A stretch of 8,017 nt of DNA, from positions 1-8,017 of the forward strand of contig CAJPSG010000033.1 in assembly GCA_905373195.1 (NCBI GenBank). Reading direction: 5' to 3'. The position numbers and the translations under genes are program-made. Source of the DNA: Kingella oralis (GTDB lineage Bacteria > Pseudomonadota > Gammaproteobacteria > Burkholderiales > Neisseriaceae). Shown piece after piece: positions 5,310-8,017 of the stretch (the first letter of the stretch is position 1; every line of letters starts with the position of its first letter). The notes beneath the pieces were generated by a model, which worked only from the letters and a program-made list of their open reading frames with translations, was not told the DNA's origin and did no database searches.

Positions 5310-5984
5310 TTAAACGTGCGCTTGAATCACTTTCACGCCGTCTTTTTTGGCGAGTATCAACAAATCGGCATAGCGGTGGGCAAACAAGCCGTTTTCTACC
5401 ACGCCTGTGATGTGGTTGAGCGTGTCTTCCATTTTCATCGGTTCGGAAAGGTCTAGCCCGTGCACATCCAAAATTTCGTTGCCATACAAGGTTTTGCAAC
5501 CAATGCGCAATTCAGGCTGCCCACCCAGTTTTACCAGTTTGCGTGCCACCATAGAACGCGCCATCGGAATCACCTCCACGGGCAGGGGGAACTTGCCCAG
5601 CTTGCGCACATATTTGCTTTCGTCGGCAATGCAGATAAATTGGTCGGACAGCGAAGCGACGATTTTTTCGGGCAGCAACGCCGCACCGCCGCCTTTTATC
5701 ATTTGCATCATGTGGTTGATTTCATCCGCGCCGTCAATATACACGCCCAAGCGCGTTACTTCGTTGAGCTGGATTTGCGGGATGCCATATTGCTCCATCA
5801 GCTCCGCGCTTTTGATGGAGGTGGTTACTGCGCCCTTGATTTTTTTGCCGCTTTTGCCGAGTGCTTCAATAAAGAAGTTTACGGTGCTGCCCGTGCCGAT
5901 GCCGATGTATTCATTTTCGGGCACAAATTCCACCGCTTTGGCGGCGGCGATTTGTTTGAGTTGGTCTTGGGTAAAGTTGCTCAT
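5310..5984 (-). CDS. rpiA: Ribose-5-phosphate isomerase A
   Basis: Interconverts ribose 5-phosphate and ribulose 5-phosphate in the non-oxidative pentose phosphate pathway (cytoplasm). The 224 residues match the usual length of about 220. Seen: the phosphate-binding loop GIGTGST (28-34), YIDGADE with Asp84 and Asp87, KGGGAALLPEKI with Lys97 and Glu106, FICIADESK, GKFPLPVEVIPMA and GLFAHRYADL. These residues equal the E. coli catalytic set shifted by three. One oddity: the residue before Glu106 is Pro where E. coli has Arg. The ATG at 5984 has AGGA at 5996-5993, about 8 bases upstream. A TATAAT lies at 6023-6018. A near-perfect uptake sequence at 5511-5522 encodes GQPE. The gene converges on the adaptor gene across two hairpins. 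Confidence 0.97.
   Translation of the reverse strand: MSNFTQDQLKQIAAAKAVEFVPENEYIGIGTGSTVNFFIEALGKSGKKIKGAVTTSIKSAELMEQYGIPQIQLNEVTRLGVYIDGADEINHMMQMIKGGGAALLPEKIVASLSDQFICIADESKYVRKLGKFPLPVEVIPMARSMVARKLVKLGGQPELRIGCKTLYGNEILDVHGLDLSEPMKMEDTLNHITGVVENGLFAHRYADLLILAKKDGVKVIQAHV
5511..5522 (-). repeat. One-mismatch uptake sequence inside rpiA
   Basis: TTCAGGCTGCCC differs at its last base from the perfect copy. On the coding strand it gives Gly-Gln-Pro-Glu, a segment conserved as GGRPE/GGQPE in RpiA, so coding constraint could explain it. Confidence 0.5.
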
Positions 5985-6017
5985 TTTGCACGTCCTTTGG
6001 TTGTGGGTAACACGATG

Positions 6018-6040
6018 ATTATAGACGTTTCAGGCTGCCT
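6018..6040 (-). promoter_or_regulatory. rpiA promoter: consensus -10 with an uptake sequence in the spacer
   Basis: Minus-strand TATAAT at 6023-6018, 33 bases upstream of the rpiA ATG. A perfect uptake sequence (6029-6040) fills most of the 17-base spacer. The expected -35 position reads CCCCAA, which is poor, so the promoter may depend mainly on its -10 element or an activator. Confidence 0.6.
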
Positions 6041-6066
6041 TTGGGGGAGTGTTTTGCAGGAGCGGG

Positions 6067-6106
6067 AGGCAGCCTGAAAATGATGTTTAGCGGTTTCAGG
6101 CTGCCT
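6067..6106. repeat. Inverted pair of DNA uptake sequences
   Basis: AGGCAGCCTGAA at 6067-6078 and TTCAGGCTGCCT at 6095-6106, with a 13-bp stem (6067-6079 with 6094-6106) and 14-base loop. It lies between rpiA and the FRP-like gene, both minus strand, and could end transcripts arriving from the FRP-like gene, although no T-run follows. Confidence 0.7.
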
Positions 6107-6149
6107 TGCGGTGCGCACAAACTCGGATATGGGTATCTGCCTCACACTT

Positions 6150-6175
6150 GTTGCTTGTTTGAAAAAACAAGCAAC
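6150..6175. terminator. Hairpin just after the FRP-like gene
   Basis: GTTGCTTGTTT-gaaa-AAACAAGCAAC forms an 11-bp perfect stem with a 4-base loop. On the minus strand it starts 2 bases after the TAA that ends the second half of the FRP-like gene. No T-run follows, so rho-independent termination is doubtful; it may mark or protect the RNA 3' end. Confidence 0.5.
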
Positions 6176-6177
6176 CC

Positions 6178-6549
6178 TTATTCGTCATCCTCCTCCTGCT
6201 CATCCGCTCTTCGCTTGCCCCATTTTTTAATCCATTCAATTTCATCTCGCAAAATTTGTTGTTTCCGTTCCGAAAACGCTGCCAAATCTTCATCGGCAAG
6301 ATAGCCGAGGCAGTAGTGGCGTGCCAATTTGGAATCCATAAAGGTAAAGGAATGGCTGTAAACCGTGCGTCAATTTTTGCGGATTTCATGCATATCGCGT
6401 TCCAGTTGCTCCATGTCGTCGGTATAACGCATATCGGCAGCCTGCTTGATAATCTTTAATTTGGTTTCGGCGAACTCTGCCGCCCAAGCCTTGTCTAATG
6501 CGGCATGTGCCACTTTTTTGTCGGATTTGCTCCATCCGTTTTCGCTCAT
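6178..6549 (-). pseudogene. FRP-like (fluorescence recovery protein-type) small helical protein, interrupted by in-frame TGA
   Basis: The first part is an ATG (6549) ORF of 59 residues starting MSENGWSKSDKKVAHAALDK, with GGAG at 6560-6557 and a 7-base spacer. It ends at TGA 6372-6370. The same frame then continues for 63 codons (RTVYSHSFTFMDSKLARHY...) to TAA at 6180-6178, with a hairpin right behind. Joined, the 123 positions resemble from memory the bacterial FRP-type family: N-terminal Trp-Ser, a helix ending in Asp-Met-His-Glu-Ile, then a Tyr-Ser segment and an acidic helix beginning about LADEDL. In cyanobacteria FRP acts on the orange carotenoid protein; proteobacterial relatives have no settled role. 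The second half contains an ATG at 6339 but no Shine-Dalgarno. It could be a nonsense pseudogene, a truncated protein, or a sequencing error. Family assignment is moderate; the in-frame TGA is certain. Confidence 0.6.
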
Positions 6550-6620
6550 TGATTTACTCCTTACAAAATCAATTTATTGTTGAAACTTTGGTTTGAATAA
6601 AACAGCCGTACATCGGTTTT

Positions 6621-6646
6621 AACTTCGCAACTCCGCTTTACTCCGC
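6621..6646. repeat. Short degenerate tandem repeat
   Basis: Three adjacent units on the plus strand: AACTTCGC, AACTCCGC, TTTACTCCGC. They lie between the small ORF and the FRP-like gene. Function unknown. Confidence 0.4.
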
Positions 6647-6700
6647 AGGCTGCCATATCAAGATGATACGACAAGGCAAAGCGGCAAAAGCCCGCATCAT
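6638..6700 (-). CDS. Possible 20-residue ORF with a perfect Shine-Dalgarno
   Basis: Twenty bases after the sbcB stop, the minus strand has AGGAGG (6714-6709), an 8-base gap and tandem ATG codons at 6700 and 6697. The ORF is MMRAFAALPCRIILIWQPAE and stops at TAA 6640-6638. The peptide is mostly hydrophobic with two Arg residues. The last codons coincide with a partial uptake-sequence core (GGCAGCCTG). It could be a small membrane peptide, a leader peptide for the downstream FRP-like gene, or a chance ORF. It resembles nothing I recognise. Confidence 0.25.
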   Translation of the reverse strand: MMRAFAALPCRIILIWQPAE

Positions 6701-6720
6701 CTGCCTTACCTCCTAGCCAC

Positions 6721-8017
6721 TCAACCCAACAACCGCTCCGCATACTGATAAACCGCTTGCAACAGCAGCAGTTTGTCGGGATTATCGGCGTTTTGTTCGC
6801 CCAGATTTTGCAGGCTTTGGCTGAAATCGGGCAAGGCGGCTTCCAATTTTTTGCGGCGGTATTTCTGCCATTGGATTTGTTCGGCACGGGTGAGGGTTTT
6901 GTAGAAATGGCGGGCGCGGTAGTGGAACAGCAGTTGGGGAATGCGCGGGTCGTGGAAGGTTAAGCCGCTGTGGGCGAGTTGTTCGGGCGGCAGGGTGCGC
7001 AGGGTGGCCAGGTTTTGTTTGTCGGCGGGGCTGAAAAAGCCGTTGTACAGTTCGGTTTCTACGTTGTCGCAGGGGACGAGTTGGCGGGTTTCGCGGAAGA
7101 TTTCTTGTACTTTTTGGCGGATTTCGGGCGAGTTTTGCAGGGCGTTTAGGTTGTTTTGGCAAATCGTGTTGTCTATGCCCAAGCGTTCGGCATCTTCGGC
7201 TCGCAAAACATTGCGCGGGGCGAGGATGGGGCATTTGTTGATGTGGACGAGTTTGAGCGGCACGGGCTGTTTGCCTTGCGCGAGCAGGGTTTCTTTGGGG
7301 GTGTAGAGGTGTTCGCGCAGGGTGTCGGCGGGGAGGTGCAGCAGGTCGCTTAAATCGGCGGACAAGTCGCAGGCGATGACGGCGTTTTTGTTGCTCGGGT
7401 GCCATGCGAGCGGGGCGATGAGCGCGGTGTTGCGGCGGGCATTGCCGAACATGCCGGAGATGTGCACCAGCGGGGTGTGGCGGGCGGTGTCTATCATGGC
7501 GGCGAGTGGGGCTTTGCTTCGGTTTTCAAAGAAAAATCGGAACAGGCGCGGTTGTTTTTGTTTGACGAGTTTTGCCAGCGCGATGGTGGCGTACACGTCG
7601 GAGAGCGCGTCGTGGGCGTGGGCGTGTTCTATGCCGTTGGCGGCGGTGAGTTGTTCCAGGCAGAACACGGGCAGGTTGTTTTCATCGCGCGGCCAGGCGA
7701 TGCCTTCGGGGCGCAGGGCGTGGCAGGCGCGGACGACATCAAGCAAATCCCAACGTGAGTTGTTGTTTTGATAGCTGTATTCGTAGGGGTTGAGGAAGTT
7801 GCGGTAGAAGGTGTGGCGGGTGATTTCGTCGTCGTAACGGATGTTGTTGTAGCCCATGATGCAGGTGTTGGGCTGGGAAAATTCGGCGCAAATCCGCGCG
7901 GCAAATTCGGGCTCGGGCACGCCTTTTTGGTTGCACTCTTGCGGGGTGATGCCGGTAATCAGCACGGATTCGGGCGAGGGCAGGTAGTCGTTGGTTTGTT
8001 TGCAATAGAGTGTGATG
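6721..8017 (-). CDS. sbcB: Exodeoxyribonuclease I (5' end of gene outside window)
   Basis: A 3'-to-5' exonuclease on single-stranded DNA, acting in recombination and mismatch repair; DEDDh/RNase T-like superfamily. The minus-strand frame is open from the right edge to TGA at 6723-6721, giving 432 codons less the stop. About 45 N-terminal residues, including the first catalytic motif (DxE), are missing. Seen in order: LITGITPQE, CIMGYNNIRYDDE with the second acidic motif, NNSRWDLLDVVRACHALRPEG, NGIEHAHAHDALSDVYATIA with the HxxxxD motif, PLVHISGMFG, APLAWHPSNKNAVI, LVHINKCPIL, LYNGFFSPAD and LLFHYRARHF. These match E. coli ExoI along its length. No uptake sequence occurs in this part. The FRP-like gene follows on the same strand after 171 bases. 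Confidence 0.97.
   Translation of the reverse strand, partial: ITLYCKQTNDYLPSPESVLITGITPQECNQKGVPEPEFAARICAEFSQPNTCIMGYNNIRYDDEITRHTFYRNFLNPYEYSYQNNNSRWDLLDVVRACHALRPEGIAWPRDENNLPVFCLEQLTAANGIEHAHAHDALSDVYATIALAKLVKQKQPRLFRFFFENRSKAPLAAMIDTARHTPLVHISGMFGNARRNTALIAPLAWHPSNKNAVIACDLSADLSDLLHLPADTLREHLYTPKETLLAQGKQPVPLKLVHINKCPILAPRNVLRAEDAERLGIDNTICQNNLNALQNSPEIRQKVQEIFRETRQLVPCDNVETELYNGFFSPADKQNLATLRTLPPEQLAHSGLTFHDPRIPQLLFHYRARHFYKTLTRAEQIQWQKYRRKKLEAALPDFSQSLQNLGEQNADNPDKLLLLQAVYQYAERLLG

Noticed and set aside
1665..6106. Repeated 12-mers as a possible CRISPR array or insertion-sequence ends
   Set aside because: They are irregularly spaced, in both orientations, too short for CRISPR repeats, and match the known DNA uptake sequence dialect.
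6096..6389. Open frame of 97 codons on the minus strand
   Set aside because: It is in a different frame from the FRP-like gene, has no ribosome binding site, and covers the downstream hairpin.
6782..7405. Open frame of 207 codons on the minus strand, rich in Pro and Arg
   Set aside because: It is a shadow frame of sbcB with no start signal or domain.

Overview
The window looks like chromosomal DNA from the family Neisseriaceae, most likely Kingella or a close relative. The main evidence is the 12-mer AGGCAGCCTGAA (the 'AG-kingDUS' dialect of the DNA uptake sequence). I count 18 perfect copies on both strands plus at least three one-mismatch copies, whereas chance predicts about 0.001 copies in 8 kb. 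The housekeeping genes (mnmG, rnpB, rpiA, sbcB) are beta/gamma-proteobacterial in character.

Layout, left to right. (1) 1-1638, minus strand: mnmG (tRNA-modifying flavoprotein), running off the left edge. (2) 1639-2096: a 458-bp divergent intergenic region with five uptake-sequence copies. (3) 2097-2700, plus strand: two small tandem lipoprotein genes of unknown function, closed by a strong bidirectional terminator built from two inverted uptake sequences. (4) 2782-3133, minus strand: rnpB, the RNase P RNA. (5) 3175-3465: a non-coding stretch holding a 160-bp MITE-like element with 28-bp terminal inverted repeats. (6) 3466-5171, plus strand: a TetR-type regulator preceded by a 16-bp palindromic operator candidate, overlapping by 4 bases a YbhG/HlyD-like periplasmic adaptor. 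No ABC transporter genes follow. (7) 5193-5297: two hairpins made of inverted uptake sequences. (8) 5310-5984, minus strand: rpiA. (9) 6178-6549, minus strand: a small gene resembling the FRP (fluorescence recovery protein) family, split by an in-frame TGA. (10) 6638-6700: a possible 20-codon ORF with a perfect Shine-Dalgarno. (11) 6721-8017, minus strand: sbcB (exonuclease I), running off the right edge.

The genes do not form one pathway. mnmG, rnpB, rpiA and sbcB are core functions (tRNA wobble modification, tRNA 5' maturation, pentose phosphate pathway, DNA repair). The accessory content is the lipoprotein pair, the tetR-adaptor operon and the interrupted FRP-like gene.

I do not see a clearly new multi-gene system. 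The items most worth following are the MITE-like element next to the tetR operator, the adaptor operon without a transporter, the nonsense-interrupted FRP-like gene, a classical Neisseria-dialect uptake sequence inside mnmG, and uptake sequences placed inside the rnpB and rpiA promoters.
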